DNA of 61,002 bases from IMG/VR virus record IMGVR_UViG_3300010396_000049, positions 1 through 61,002 of that record; one strand, 5' to 3'. The position numbers and the translations under genes were made by a program. The notes below the pieces were generated by a model, which was not told the DNA's origin, searched no databases, and saw only the letters and a program-made list of their open reading frames with translations. The DNA comes from a virus. This document shows, piece after piece, positions 50,684-58,667 of the stretch; positions within the stretch are counted from its first letter, which is position 1, and every line of letters starts with the position of its first letter.

Positions 50684-50718
50684 GTCCTTTTGCCGCCACT
50701 CCGCTAACGCTACTTTAG
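50684..50718 (+). promoter_or_regulatory. Late promoter (tail-completion operon)
   Basis: GTCCTTTT (50684-50691), 19 nt, TACTTTAG (50711-50718), 4 nt to the GTG start. Confidence 0.7.
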
Positions 50719-50722
50719 CCCG

Positions 50723-51619
50723 GTGATACCAATTAATTTATACCAGCCCAGGCAACTCGACTTTACCGTCGAATTCCCAACCGCATGGAACGAGCTGGAA
50801 CAAAAAGAAATAATTTTTATCGCGAAATGTTTGCTCACCGAGCCGGATCCAGCAGCCGTGCGCGCGTTATTGCTAAAATTTATTATTGAAAACCGGGTAG
50901 CGGCCGGTACGCCTGGCGTCAGGCCGCGGTTAAAAGAAAGCCGTAACCCTGAGCTTCCCGAAGGCTGGTTTTTATATCTCGATCCGGAACAAATAGTCAT
51001 AGATTGCTACCCCCTGCTGGATTTTATTTTCAAAGAAAATAACCTCACCAATACGCCGGGCCCGCTGACCTTTAAAAAAGTAATTTATTACCCGCAACCC
51101 TTCACAAAAATCACCTGTGCCGAATACGAAGATTGCGAAGTAAAGGCTAATCAATTCAGTAGCAAAAAAGTTCCTGATAAAGATCTTCTTGCAGAAATTG
51201 CTGCCATATTATTTCGCCCTGCTTCAGGAGATGCCCGGGGTGAGGCTTGTGAACCGGAGCATTACACCCTTTTCAACTCCAGAACCAATTACTACTATAC
51301 CTATCAAAGCGGTAAAAAAGTAAAATATTTTAAAACACTTTCACTGGAAGAATTGTACGGAATATTTATTTGGTACGCCTGCAGCCGTGCACAATTGCCA
51401 CTCGATTTTCCTACAGTATATGAGGGCGGCAAAGAAGGAAGCGAACCCGATATCATGGCATTCACCAAATGCATCCATTCCGGGGCGGGCCCAAAAAATG
51501 GAACCAGGCAACAAATAAGAATTATGGAGCTCTATGAATTTATGCTCGACATGGAACAGGAAGCCATTCATGCAAAAGAAATGGAAGCTGAAATTGAAAG
51601 AATGAAAAATCAACCCTGA
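50723..51619 (+). CDS. Hypothetical protein, first gene of the tail-completion operon (GTG start)
   Basis: 298 residues; no family motif recognised. The acidic, helical C-terminus and position suggest a tail assembly protein. Promoter geometry supports the GTG start. Confidence 0.6.
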   Translation: MIPINLYQPRQLDFTVEFPTAWNELEQKEIIFIAKCLLTEPDPAAVRALLLKFIIENRVAAGTPGVRPRLKESRNPELPEGWFLYLDPEQIVIDCYPLLDFIFKENNLTNTPGPLTFKKVIYYPQPFTKITCAEYEDCEVKANQFSSKKVPDKDLLAEIAAILFRPASGDARGEACEPEHYTLFNSRTNYYYTYQSGKKVKYFKTLSLEELYGIFIWYACSRAQLPLDFPTVYEGGKEGSEPDIMAFTKCIHSGAGPKNGTRQQIRIMELYEFMLDMEQEAIHAKEMEAEIERMKNQP

Positions 51620-51927
51620 TGGCAAAATTTTATTTACTCGAAAAAGAAAAAGGGCATTACGTCTTTGATTGCCCCGGATGCGGTTACTCTCATTCCATTA
51701 CCACGTTGGCGCCCAACGAAAGCGGCGCTACCTGGAATTTTAATGGCAACCTGGAAAAGCCAACTGTTTCCCCTTCACTTTTAGTAAATAAAAATCATCC
51801 TGAAAGCCGTTGCCATTCAATAATCACCGACGGCAAAATAAAATTTTTAGATGATTGCTACCACCAATTAAAAGGCAAAACAGTAGAGCTGCCTCCCTGC
51901 GGTTGGGGCAAACAAACAGAAAATTAA
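51619..51927 (+). CDS. DUF6527-like zinc-binding protein
   Basis: 102 residues. CPGCGYSHS, WNFNGNLEKPTVSPSLLV, RCHSIITDGKIKFLDDC and the final KGKTVELPPC form the DUF6527 pattern (two Cys, His/Cys later). Zinc binding is likely; its role is unknown. Confidence 0.8.
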   Translation: MAKFYLLEKEKGHYVFDCPGCGYSHSITTLAPNESGATWNFNGNLEKPTVSPSLLVNKNHPESRCHSIITDGKIKFLDDCYHQLKGKTVELPPCGWGKQTEN

Positions 51928-51931
51928 ATTA

Positions 51932-51953
51932 TAAACAATTAACAATTAACAAT
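51932..51953 (+). repeat. Period-7 tandem repeat (AACAATT)
   Basis: Three units directly before the next start. Confidence 0.65.
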
Positions 51954-51954
51954 C

Positions 51955-52254
51955 ATGGGAAAATCAGCACAATTAAAAAAATTACGAAGGCTCGCCAGCC
52001 AGCTACCAGCCGTAGCCACAAATCAAAAAATGCATGTCCTTATCCAGGGGCACAATTTGCATATTGAAAAGGATAAAGATGGGAAAGCGATAGAGCCAGG
52101 CAAAATTTACAGCGTTGAAAAAACTTTACCGGTAAACCATCTGAAAAAAATGAAAGAGAATTATAATAAAGCCGGAATGGCCGGCGCTGCCCTCTATGCC
52201 CGCTCAGTGATAGAACACGTAAAGCAAAAGAATGCCATCACTCATCACTCATAA
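51955..52254 (+). CDS. Hypothetical basic protein
   Basis: 99 residues, basic. The final residues (ITHHS) are read from the following TAACTCA-type repeat tract, so the C-terminus has probably been extended into it. Confidence 0.6.
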   Translation: MGKSAQLKKLRRLASQLPAVATNQKMHVLIQGHNLHIEKDKDGKAIEPGKIYSVEKTLPVNHLKKMKENYNKAGMAGAALYARSVIEHVKQKNAITHHS

Positions 52255-52286
52255 CTCATCACTCATAACTCCTCACTCCTAACTCA
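52236..52286 (+). repeat. Period-7 tandem repeat (TAACTCA)
   Basis: About seven units; overlaps the end of the upstream gene. Confidence 0.85.
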
Positions 52287-52293
52287 AAAAAAA

Positions 52294-52845
52294 ATGGTCC
52301 TCGATTATATAAATTACTTTAGAAGCCTCGCCATCGCCCACAAAGATTTGCAGCATAACCCGCTCAGCGAAACCGGCGATGGCCCTGTCGGCTCTATGCA
52401 TTTTACAAAAATCTCACCGGATCAGGTATTAAAAGCCTTGCGCACCGGCATTGGTTTTCCCTGCATGGCCATTGAATTGTACGATACTCAAATGGAAAGC
52501 CAGGTAGCGTCTGATATCAGGCCAAAAACATCCGGCGGCTTTATGATCATTGATAATCCGGCCTCACAATCTGCAGCAGATGAAGATGCTGTTTTCGTAA
52601 AAACTGAAAAGATTACCTACGATATTTTAAAACAAATTTACCAGGATGTTCTTGCGCCTGGTGCCGATGATGATTGCGCTGCGCCTTTCGCCTTTTTTGA
52701 TTTTGATAAGTTGAGCATCACACCCGTATTGCGCATATTTGGCGGCCAAAGCGGCTACCGCGTGTTATTTGATTTTGAACTGAAAAAAACTTTAAACATC
52801 ACCGTGCCCCCGGAAGCAGGCACTTTCTTAATGGATGAGTCATAA
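52294..52845 (+). CDS. Hypothetical virion protein (tail completion)
   Basis: 183 residues, mixed strand and helix, no motif recognised. In a short series of genes by position resembling tail terminator/neck genes. Confidence 0.55.
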   Translation: MVLDYINYFRSLAIAHKDLQHNPLSETGDGPVGSMHFTKISPDQVLKALRTGIGFPCMAIELYDTQMESQVASDIRPKTSGGFMIIDNPASQSAADEDAVFVKTEKITYDILKQIYQDVLAPGADDDCAAPFAFFDFDKLSITPVLRIFGGQSGYRVLFDFELKKTLNITVPPEAGTFLMDES

Positions 52846-52881
52846 TTCACCATTCACCATTCACCATTCATCATTCATAAT
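52844..52881 (+). repeat. Period-7 tandem repeat (ATTCACC)
   Basis: Five units. Same period, different unit. Confidence 0.8.
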
Positions 52882-52890
52882 TAAAAAAGA

Positions 52891-53325
52891 ATGCCCGATA
52901 TCAAACTCACCTTCATTCAAAATTCCCTTCGCGAATTTATGCAGCGCGCAGAAGCCGCCATGATTTCAGCCGGGCACAAAGGGAAAATTGACATCAATTC
53001 TATTTCTTATAAAGTGTTGCAAAATGGTGGCGGCGCTTTAGGGCAATTATCATTTAATGATTACCTGCGTTTTGTAGATATGGGTGTTGGCCGTGGCCAT
53101 CCTCTTGGTGGCTTAAAAGCCACAACAGCCGCCCTGCAGGCGAGCAAAAAAGTAGGCCTTATCCAGGTAAAAGACAATGTTCGAAAATCCAAGAAAATTT
53201 ATTCAAAACCCGTTTATGGCGAGCTCGGCTTTTTATATGGCAAACTCCTTTATGGGTTTACAGAAGAAACCATCGCTGTATTAAAAGCAGAATTAGAAAA
53301 TAATGGTGCAACTACCAGTCCTTAG
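52891..53325 (+). CDS. Hypothetical virion protein
   Basis: 144 residues. DYLRFVDMGVGRGHPLGG is a phrase I have seen in head-tail genes, without a named family. The 3' end overlaps the convergent gene by 14 nt. Confidence 0.55.
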   Translation: MPDIKLTFIQNSLREFMQRAEAAMISAGHKGKIDINSISYKVLQNGGGALGQLSFNDYLRFVDMGVGRGHPLGGLKATTAALQASKKVGLIQVKDNVRKSKKIYSKPVYGELGFLYGKLLYGFTEETIAVLKAELENNGATTSP

Positions 53326-53857
53326 TGCTTTCCGATTGTGAGGCCATTGCCTTTTTCAAATCAGAAATAAGGGTATTCATATCGCTTTTAAAAATTTCGT
53401 AAACCTCTTCTGTTTGCTTTTTTGAAAGGTTTTTTCTAAATCCTTTCTCATCTTCAAACGGCACTGTCCTGTTAACCATACTGCTCACCAACGAAAACTG
53501 AAAATTATTAATTGTATATTTATAACGCCCATCCTTACACTGAATTAATATACTGAAGCTTATTCTTTTTGTAATGCCTGAACCGGCTAAACCTTTTGTT
53601 ACAATTTGCACATTGCCATTTCCAGCAACCGTTTTAGCAGCATCATCATTTAATTGAGTTACCGCCTTTCCTGATTTGAAAGCCGTAACAATAAAAAGTT
53701 TTGCATTGCTGTAGAGTTTAGAAGCGCTGGCAGAATCAACATTTACAACTTCAGAATACTCATATCTCCCCTCAGCATTCCTGGGAATAGAATCGCTTTG
53801 GGCTGTGGCTGAAAAAAAAGCCGCAACAGTAAACACACAAATAATCATTTTTTTCAT
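53312..53857 (-). CDS. DUF4468 protein with signal peptide
   Basis: 181 residues from MKKMIICVFTV. A signal peptide ends near SATAQ. GRYEYSEVVNVDSASASKLY and later RYKYTINNFQFSL fit DUF4468, a TBP-like fold common in secreted Bacteroidota proteins. The frame extends 23 residues upstream, but that part is read from a palindromic element and is rejected. In the repressor operon, so probably expressed in the lysogen. Confidence 0.8.
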   Translation of the reverse strand: MKKMIICVFTVAAFFSATAQSDSIPRNAEGRYEYSEVVNVDSASASKLYSNAKLFIVTAFKSGKAVTQLNDDAAKTVAGNGNVQIVTKGLAGSGITKRISFSILIQCKDGRYKYTINNFQFSLVSSMVNRTVPFEDEKGFRKNLSKKQTEEVYEIFKSDMNTLISDLKKAMASQSESTKDW

Positions 53858-53867
53858 TTTCGATAAT

Positions 53868-54581
53868 TTAGGTAAATGTAGTTTTCTTCTCCTCTCCTTC
53901 GGGGAGAGGGCCGGGGTGAGGTTCATTTGGTAAATTTAAATTATAATAAATAACAACGTCGGAATCAATAAACCCATCTATATCAGTTATTCTAAAAATA
54001 AATGCCTTATGGCTTTTATCAATAATTGATTTTACTTCATCTGTTTCATCTCGAGGCACATAACCAATCAGGCCAGATGGTGAGACTACTTTTATTGCGT
54101 TCGGATCGTATTTATTATGAGGTTCTTTTTTCAAAGTTACTTGGTCATATACAACGCAATCTTCGAGTTTTTTTTGATAAGATTTCACCTGTAATCCTTT
54201 TATTCCAAAATAATACTGATCTGAATATTGGCTAAGATTTTCCTTTTCCATTTGATATTCTTTGATATCAAATCCCCAGTAAATTGGCCTATAATATAGA
54301 AGGCTGCAATTAATCTTATCGTGGAATAGTTTATCAAGCTGCTCAGGAATTATAATTCCTTTTTGTTTGAGCTGATGATAAATCTGTCTAACAACATCAG
54401 AATCCCGGGATAAAATAAAACGGACTACATCCTTTGGATTTGCTGTTTCCGGGTTAGGAACTGACAATTCCACGCTCTGTGACTGTATGTTAGTAAAAGG
54501 GATCTTATTATTGTTCCCCCCGGAAGAATAAGCGATACATACAATAAGTACAATACAGGCAATTGCTATAAAAAATAACAT
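53868..54581 (-). CDS. Membrane-anchored HIRAN-like protein
   Basis: 237 residues. An N-terminal membrane helix (FFIAIACIVLIVCIAY), then a helical region. At about 130-215 there is a HIRAN-like domain (VTLKKEPHNKYDPNAIKV then GLIGYVPRDE). The last 15-20 residues (PHPGPLPEGEEKK) are encoded by the palindromic element. HIRAN domains bind DNA ends; a membrane-bound one is odd. Co-directional with the repressor. Confidence 0.7.
   Translation of the reverse strand: MLFFIAIACIVLIVCIAYSSGGNNNKIPFTNIQSQSVELSVPNPETANPKDVVRFILSRDSDVVRQIYHQLKQKGIIIPEQLDKLFHDKINCSLLYYRPIYWGFDIKEYQMEKENLSQYSDQYYFGIKGLQVKSYQKKLEDCVVYDQVTLKKEPHNKYDPNAIKVVSPSGLIGYVPRDETDEVKSIIDKSHKAFIFRITDIDGFIDSDVVIYYNLNLPNEPHPGPLPEGEEKKTTFT
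53886..53922 (-). repeat. Palindromic intergenic element, copy 4
   Basis: On the minus strand it begins CCTCACCCCGGCCCTCTCCC. It lies within the 3' end of the HIRAN-like gene and upstream of DUF4468. Confidence 0.8.
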
Positions 54582-54654
54582 TGCAATATTTTTTGTTAAT
54601 GAAAATTCGTCTAACCATCATCGTTATGTGCAATCAAATCAAAATTCCTCCAAA

Positions 54655-54987
54655 CTATCCTAAGGCTTTTTTTCGGCTGGTACCTTCAGGCCCTGGCTCT
54701 TTTGATTGTAATTCCTTTATTTTTTGGTCTCTTTCTTTTAAAGTTTGCTCCAAAAGTTCAATATATTTCGTTTTATAGTCAGCCTGGCTCTCTTCCAAAA
54801 TTGGAAAGTTTTCCACATTTCCTGACAAAAACCTTTCTATTTTTTGCTGGTCCTCATACAAACTGGGGCGCGTTCCTTTCTCCCATTTATAGATACGGTC
54901 CTTAGGCACAGCAAGCATTTTAGCCAATTTAGGCACTGACAATCCCAGCTCTTTTCGCCTGGCTTTTATTAATTCTCCTTTGTCCAT
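54655..54987 (-). CDS. XRE-family repressor (CI-like)
   Basis: 110 residues. HTH at 5-45 (LIKARRKELGLSVPKLAKML then AVPKDRIYKWEKG), and a C-terminal coiled coil (about 70-100) for oligomerisation. No LexA-like peptidase, so induction must differ from lambda. Divergent from a Cro-like gene; probably the lysogeny repressor. Confidence 0.8.
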   Translation of the reverse strand: MDKGELIKARRKELGLSVPKLAKMLAVPKDRIYKWEKGTRPSLYEDQQKIERFLSGNVENFPILEESQADYKTKYIELLEQTLKERDQKIKELQSKEPGPEGTSRKKALG

Positions 54988-55019
54988 CTAAAAAAAATTT
55001 TATCACTTTCTTAAAATCC

Positions 55020-55053
55020 ATTTGGAAAGTTGGAAAGGTTTCCATTATATTTG
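55020..55053. promoter_or_regulatory. Lysis-lysogeny operator and promoter
   Basis: TGGAAA-GG-TTTCCA (55031-55044) is a perfect inverted repeat; two more GGAAA half-sites are at 55024 and 55055. The plus-strand promoter has TTTG (55021-55024), 21 nt, TATATTTG (55046-55053), so binding here would block it. Confidence 0.8.
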
Positions 55054-55103
55054 TGGAAACAATAAGATAAACATAAAATATTTTAAGGTCAAATACAAGA
55101 AAA

Positions 55104-55334
55104 ATGGAAAATCAATTATCACAGCGCGAAAGAGTTAGGCAGGAATTGATGCAGATCAGCGACAATGTAACTGATGAAGATAAGCGTCAATTTATTGATA
55201 TACATCATTTGACACCAACAACAATTTCCGCGTACCTCAAAGGAGATCAAAGCAGGTTGGAAACCGGTCTAAAAATGCTTTTATTTTTTCGCCAAAGAAT
55301 CCAGGAAAGGGAAAAATTAATTAACGCTGAATAA
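55104..55334 (+). CDS. Cro-like regulator
   Basis: 76 residues, small and basic-acidic mix; the HTH segment (IHHLTPTTISAYLKGDQSRL) is weaker than in the divergent XRE. Position opposite the repressor with a shared operator makes it the Cro counterpart. First gene of the early operon. Confidence 0.65.
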   Translation: MENQLSQRERVRQELMQISDNVTDEDKRQFIDIHHLTPTTISAYLKGDQSRLETGLKMLLFFRQRIQEREKLINAE

Positions 55335-55354
55335 ATGTAAAAAATCTAACTGCT

Positions 55355-55729
55355 ATGGTCCAATTAGACATATATCATAATTACAACGGCAAATTATTCT
55401 GTGATTATTTCAGTTTCCTAACCATTTATACGCCCATGTATTTTGAAAACCAGGAAGTAGAAGTAATTCATCGTGGCATTAACATGGGTGTTGCAAACAT
55501 AGTCAGCATCAAGGTTTTTCCATTCCACGAGCTCCGCGATTCTGTCTCTTACCTCAACATGGGAAAAGCGGCGCAATACCAGGCTGCGGCATTGAACAAG
55601 CAACACAATTATGGAAATACAATTGAACGCAACGAAAGCATAATGCACCTGATCGTGGGGTATGCAAAAAGAAACATGGAAGCGCAAAATGATTTAATGA
55701 AAGATTGGTGGGCAACTCATAACTCATAA
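55355..55729 (+). CDS. Hypothetical protein
   Basis: 124 residues. The last residues (ATHNS) come from a TAACTCA tract. No domain recognised. Confidence 0.6.
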   Translation: MVQLDIYHNYNGKLFCDYFSFLTIYTPMYFENQEVEVIHRGINMGVANIVSIKVFPFHELRDSVSYLNMGKAAQYQAAALNKQHNYGNTIERNESIMHLIVGYAKRNMEAQNDLMKDWWATHNS

Positions 55730-55740
55730 CTCATAACTCA
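55711..55740 (+). repeat. Period-7 tandem repeat (TAACTCA)
   Basis: Four units across the stop codon. Confidence 0.8.
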
Positions 55741-55745
55741 GCCTC

Positions 55746-56180
55746 ATGACTATAATACTCGATACATCACGCACCAACTGTTTTGTCAGTCCGTCCCTAT
55801 GTAAACATTTGGTGGATGCCGGCCTAAGCCCCCAGGTTCAATTTCAATGGAAAGTTTACCACGGCATAGCCAAATTGGTAACGAATGCCTTTGATACAGA
55901 CAATTATTACGCCGAAGGCGAAAGGCTCGCTGATTATGCAAGCCCTCCCGATTATGTGCTGCCGGCATACAGCATAAAAGATGTTGAAAGATTATTGCCC
56001 GTCGGCTGGCTGCAGACCTGCAATGACACTGGCAGGTACGAAGTATCGCTCAGCGACTTGTATTTATGCAATAGCTCTGTGGCAGACAGAATGCCTGATG
56101 CCTTTGCCATGCTTCTTCTGGAAGGGTTAAGAAAGAAAGTTATTGATATTAAAAAATTAAACGCAATACTGGAAAAATGA
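55746..56180 (+). CDS. Hypothetical protein
   Basis: 144 residues; no domain recognised, typical early phage gene. Overlaps next by 4 nt. Confidence 0.6.
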   Translation: MTIILDTSRTNCFVSPSLCKHLVDAGLSPQVQFQWKVYHGIAKLVTNAFDTDNYYAEGERLADYASPPDYVLPAYSIKDVERLLPVGWLQTCNDTGRYEVSLSDLYLCNSSVADRMPDAFAMLLLEGLRKKVIDIKKLNAILEK

Positions 56181-56419
56181 AAATATTTCTTTTTAGTAGG
56201 TCAAATATGCATTTGCTTGTTAAAGGTTCAAATGAATTTATGGCTACTTGTTATGCTAATCAATGGCTTGAAGGAAAATATACTTTCAGGTTTGAAACTC
56301 ATGATGCCGTTGAAGTTGATAATGATATGAGTTTCGGTGTAGTTATTTCAATTTTAGAAGGAGATGTGGGCTGCTATAATTCTGAAAATAAATATTATAA
56401 AAAACAAACACAATCCTAA
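56177..56419 (+). CDS. Hypothetical protein
   Basis: 80 residues; strand-rich. Coupled by ATGA overlap. Confidence 0.55.
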   Translation: MKIFLFSRSNMHLLVKGSNEFMATCYANQWLEGKYTFRFETHDAVEVDNDMSFGVVISILEGDVGCYNSENKYYKKQTQS

Positions 56420-56423
56420 AAGA

Positions 56424-56549
56424 ATGAAATGGAACGGAGAAAAAATATTTTACTGCGTGGTATGTGTGCCATTAGCATTGATGGGCATAGCAGCCGAACA
56501 AATTTATTACTTAGGTACCAGGGTAACGACAATGCTTAAACGAAAATAA
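56424..56549 (+). CDS. Small membrane protein
   Basis: 41 residues from MKWNGEKIFY; one membrane helix (FYCVVCVPLALMGIAA). Confidence 0.5.
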   Translation: MKWNGEKIFYCVVCVPLALMGIAAEQIYYLGTRVTTMLKRK

Positions 56550-56551
56550 AA

Positions 56552-56776
56552 ATGACAGGAAATAACGCGGACGGTAACGCGGAGGATTTAAACATCGCGA
56601 ACATGGTAAGGCGCAAATTGCTGCTTGCGCTTAATAAATATAAAAACGATGAACGGGCAGCGGCAGCACTCGGGATTAGCGAAAGAAGCGTGTGGAAATA
56701 TAAAAGAGAATTTGGCGTCCATCGCAGCCCCAAAACAAAGGAATATTCATTGAATAACAAAGGCAGTTTAGTGTAA
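56552..56776 (+). CDS. Fis/HTH-8-type small regulator
   Basis: 74 residues. KNDERAAAALGISERSVWKY is a Fis-like HTH. A candidate regulator of the late genes, together with the HTH gene at 7717. Confidence 0.7.
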   Translation: MTGNNADGNAEDLNIANMVRRKLLLALNKYKNDERAAAALGISERSVWKYKREFGVHRSPKTKEYSLNNKGSLV

Positions 56777-56796
56777 AGGTTCATTCACAGGTAAAA

Positions 56797-56825
56797 ACCC
56801 TGTATTTCTATACAGGGTGATTTTT
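56797..56825 (+). terminator. Rho-independent terminator within the early region
   Basis: ACCCTGTAT-TTCT-ATACAGGGT, then GATTTTT. Confidence 0.85.
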
Positions 56826-56847
56826 AAAAAAATAAACTAAAAATAAA

Positions 56848-57108
56848 ATGAAAAAATTAATCATCATCTGCTTGTTTCTTTTTCCTGCGGCCGCCTTCGC
56901 CCAGCAGGATACCATCTATGCAAAAAAAGTAAAAGTGGTCAACCTGGTTATCAACAGAAAAACCGGCCATGCCATGAGAAAATGGGTCCGGCACCCCAAA
57001 GTTCAATCAGGCTACATCATCAAAAGAATGGACGGCTTATACGTCATCAACGGAAAAGTAATGGTGCCGGATAATTACAATCCTGATTCATTCATTGTAA
57101 AAAAATAA
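56848..57108 (+). CDS. Small secreted protein
   Basis: 86 residues with a clear signal peptide (KKLIIICLFLFPAAAFAQQ). A basic, strand-rich mature part follows. Maybe a surface or exclusion factor; function unknown. Confidence 0.6.
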   Translation: MKKLIIICLFLFPAAAFAQQDTIYAKKVKVVNLVINRKTGHAMRKWVRHPKVQSGYIIKRMDGLYVINGKVMVPDNYNPDSFIVKK

Positions 57109-57112
57109 AACA

Positions 57113-57358
57113 ATGCAAGAAATCAACACAGTCACTACAGAAGAGCGCAGCGCCCTATTCACCGGCAATAAAAGATTGCTGGACATAGAAGCTGTAGCCA
57201 AACAAAAAAACTTTTTTGAAACTGCGATCGGAAATAAAAAGAAACAAAACGAAGAGGCAATTGACGAAAAAAAGGAAGAAAGGAAATCACTTTCTTCCTG
57301 GAACAAGATGATACGCATGCTGAAAACGAAAGGCGCATTAATCACCACTAATTTTTAA
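57113..57358 (+). CDS. Hypothetical charged protein
   Basis: 81 residues, very K/E-rich, helical. Confidence 0.55.
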   Translation: MQEINTVTTEERSALFTGNKRLLDIEAVAKQKNFFETAIGNKKKQNEEAIDEKKEERKSLSSWNKMIRMLKTKGALITTNF

Positions 57359-57361
57359 AAG

Positions 57362-57490
57362 ATGCAAACATTTATCATTATCGCATTTATCGGTGCTGCT
57401 GTTTCGTTTTTGTTCGCACTCATGCTTTATATCAGCTATTTCAAAGACATGAGAAAAGAACGTAAAAATAATAATACACGCAATTTTTAA
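57362..57490 (+). CDS. Small membrane protein
   Basis: 42 residues from MQTFIIIAF; one membrane helix, then a basic tail. Confidence 0.5.
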   Translation: MQTFIIIAFIGAAVSFLFALMLYISYFKDMRKERKNNNTRNF

Positions 57491-57500
57491 AATAATAAAA

Positions 57501-58016
57501 ATGAACCAAACAATCAGCGAACAGGCACAATTAAACATTTTAAATGCGATATGCCATTTGGAAACAAAAATGGCTGCCGCTGGGGCTAAAGCCCGGCTAT
57601 TTATTTTTGAAAAAGATGAAATCAATGTGGCCATTCCGTCTGAAGCCTTCCAGGAAGTGTTGGGCACAGCCTATGAATTAATTTGCGCAAAGGCTTTCTC
57701 CGAAATAAAGAAAATGTTGCACGAAGCCAAAGCAGCTCCCTTAGCCTCACTCGAATCAAAAGATAAAAAACATTTCTGCACAAACTGCGGCTATGACAAT
57801 TCTTATCATACATGTATAAACGGAGCCGATAGCCCAAAACCTGGCAGCATTTCTATCTGTTATAATTGCGGCCAGGCAGGGATTTTTATGAAAGATATGT
57901 TGGTACGAAAATTATCTGCAGAAGAAATGGAGGAAATAAAATTGCAGCAGCCGGAATTGTGGGAATACATAATGATTGCAAAAAAGGCGGTTAAAAATAA
58001 AATGGTTTACGAATAA
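57501..58016 (+). CDS. Zinc-ribbon hypothetical protein
   Basis: 171 residues. CTNCGYDNSYHTC and CYNCGQAG in the C-terminal half make a zinc ribbon. Confidence 0.65.
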   Translation: MNQTISEQAQLNILNAICHLETKMAAAGAKARLFIFEKDEINVAIPSEAFQEVLGTAYELICAKAFSEIKKMLHEAKAAPLASLESKDKKHFCTNCGYDNSYHTCINGADSPKPGSISICYNCGQAGIFMKDMLVRKLSAEEMEEIKLQQPELWEYIMIAKKAVKNKMVYE

Positions 58017-58029
58017 AAAAAATAAAATC

Positions 58030-58377
58030 ATGAATCAGCAACAGGAAGAAATCAAAAAAAAATTATTAGCCCTTATCGAAAAGGATAGGAAGTCAAAAAG
58101 GTTGTCTGTTAGGTTAATATCCGATGAAAGAGCCAGAAGCGGCAGTGTACTCTCAGAATTAGTTTGCCGTAATGGAGATATGGTATTAATGGTACTTTCT
58201 GATCCGGGGTTCGATGAACAAAAATTAGCCCTATGGGATTCAGCCATCCTCCAGGCCAACGAGTTGTTGGATTTAATTGCACAAGAAAAAATTCATGACT
58301 ACAACAATCCTAATTTTTTCAAAGCAATGCAGGCCATAGTTCCGGATTATGAAAAAGAAATTACTATTGATTTTTAA
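58030..58377 (+). CDS. Hypothetical protein
   Basis: 115 residues from MNQQQEEIKK; start chosen after the previous stop and an A-rich leader. Confidence 0.6.
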   Translation: MNQQQEEIKKKLLALIEKDRKSKRLSVRLISDERARSGSVLSELVCRNGDMVLMVLSDPGFDEQKLALWDSAILQANELLDLIAQEKIHDYNNPNFFKAMQAIVPDYEKEITIDF

Positions 58378-58391
58378 AAGAAAAAAAAGGT

Positions 58392-58628
58392 ATGAAAATC
58401 AGGAGGCTTAATATATCGCTGATCATTTTTATGGGAATATTCATAGGCCTTCTTTTTGATGCCATTCTTGACGTTGGTAAAATTTTTCCTGCTGAAACAA
58501 TGCGCTGGACGGATGTGTTACTGATTGCAATATTTATGATCAGCTTTTTCACTTTAGGATATTTTACTCATAAAGATCAAATGGCTTTGAGCGAAGAAGA
58601 AGATGATGATGAGCCTTTTGATGATTAA
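58392..58628 (+). CDS. Small membrane protein
   Basis: 78 residues; two membrane helices (about 7-25 and 40-60), acidic tail. Confidence 0.6.
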   Translation: MKIRRLNISLIIFMGIFIGLLFDAILDVGKIFPAETMRWTDVLLIAIFMISFFTLGYFTHKDQMALSEEEDDDEPFDD

Positions 58629-58667
58629 TAAAAAATTCAAATAAATATTCACTTTAAAAACAAAAAA

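Noticed and set aside
53858-53926. Longer N-terminus of the DUF4468 protein
   Set aside because: It is encoded by a palindromic repeat, and the later Met begins a normal signal peptide.
54581-54778. Plus-strand frame opposite the repressor gene
   Set aside because: Antisense to a clear HTH gene, with no domain.
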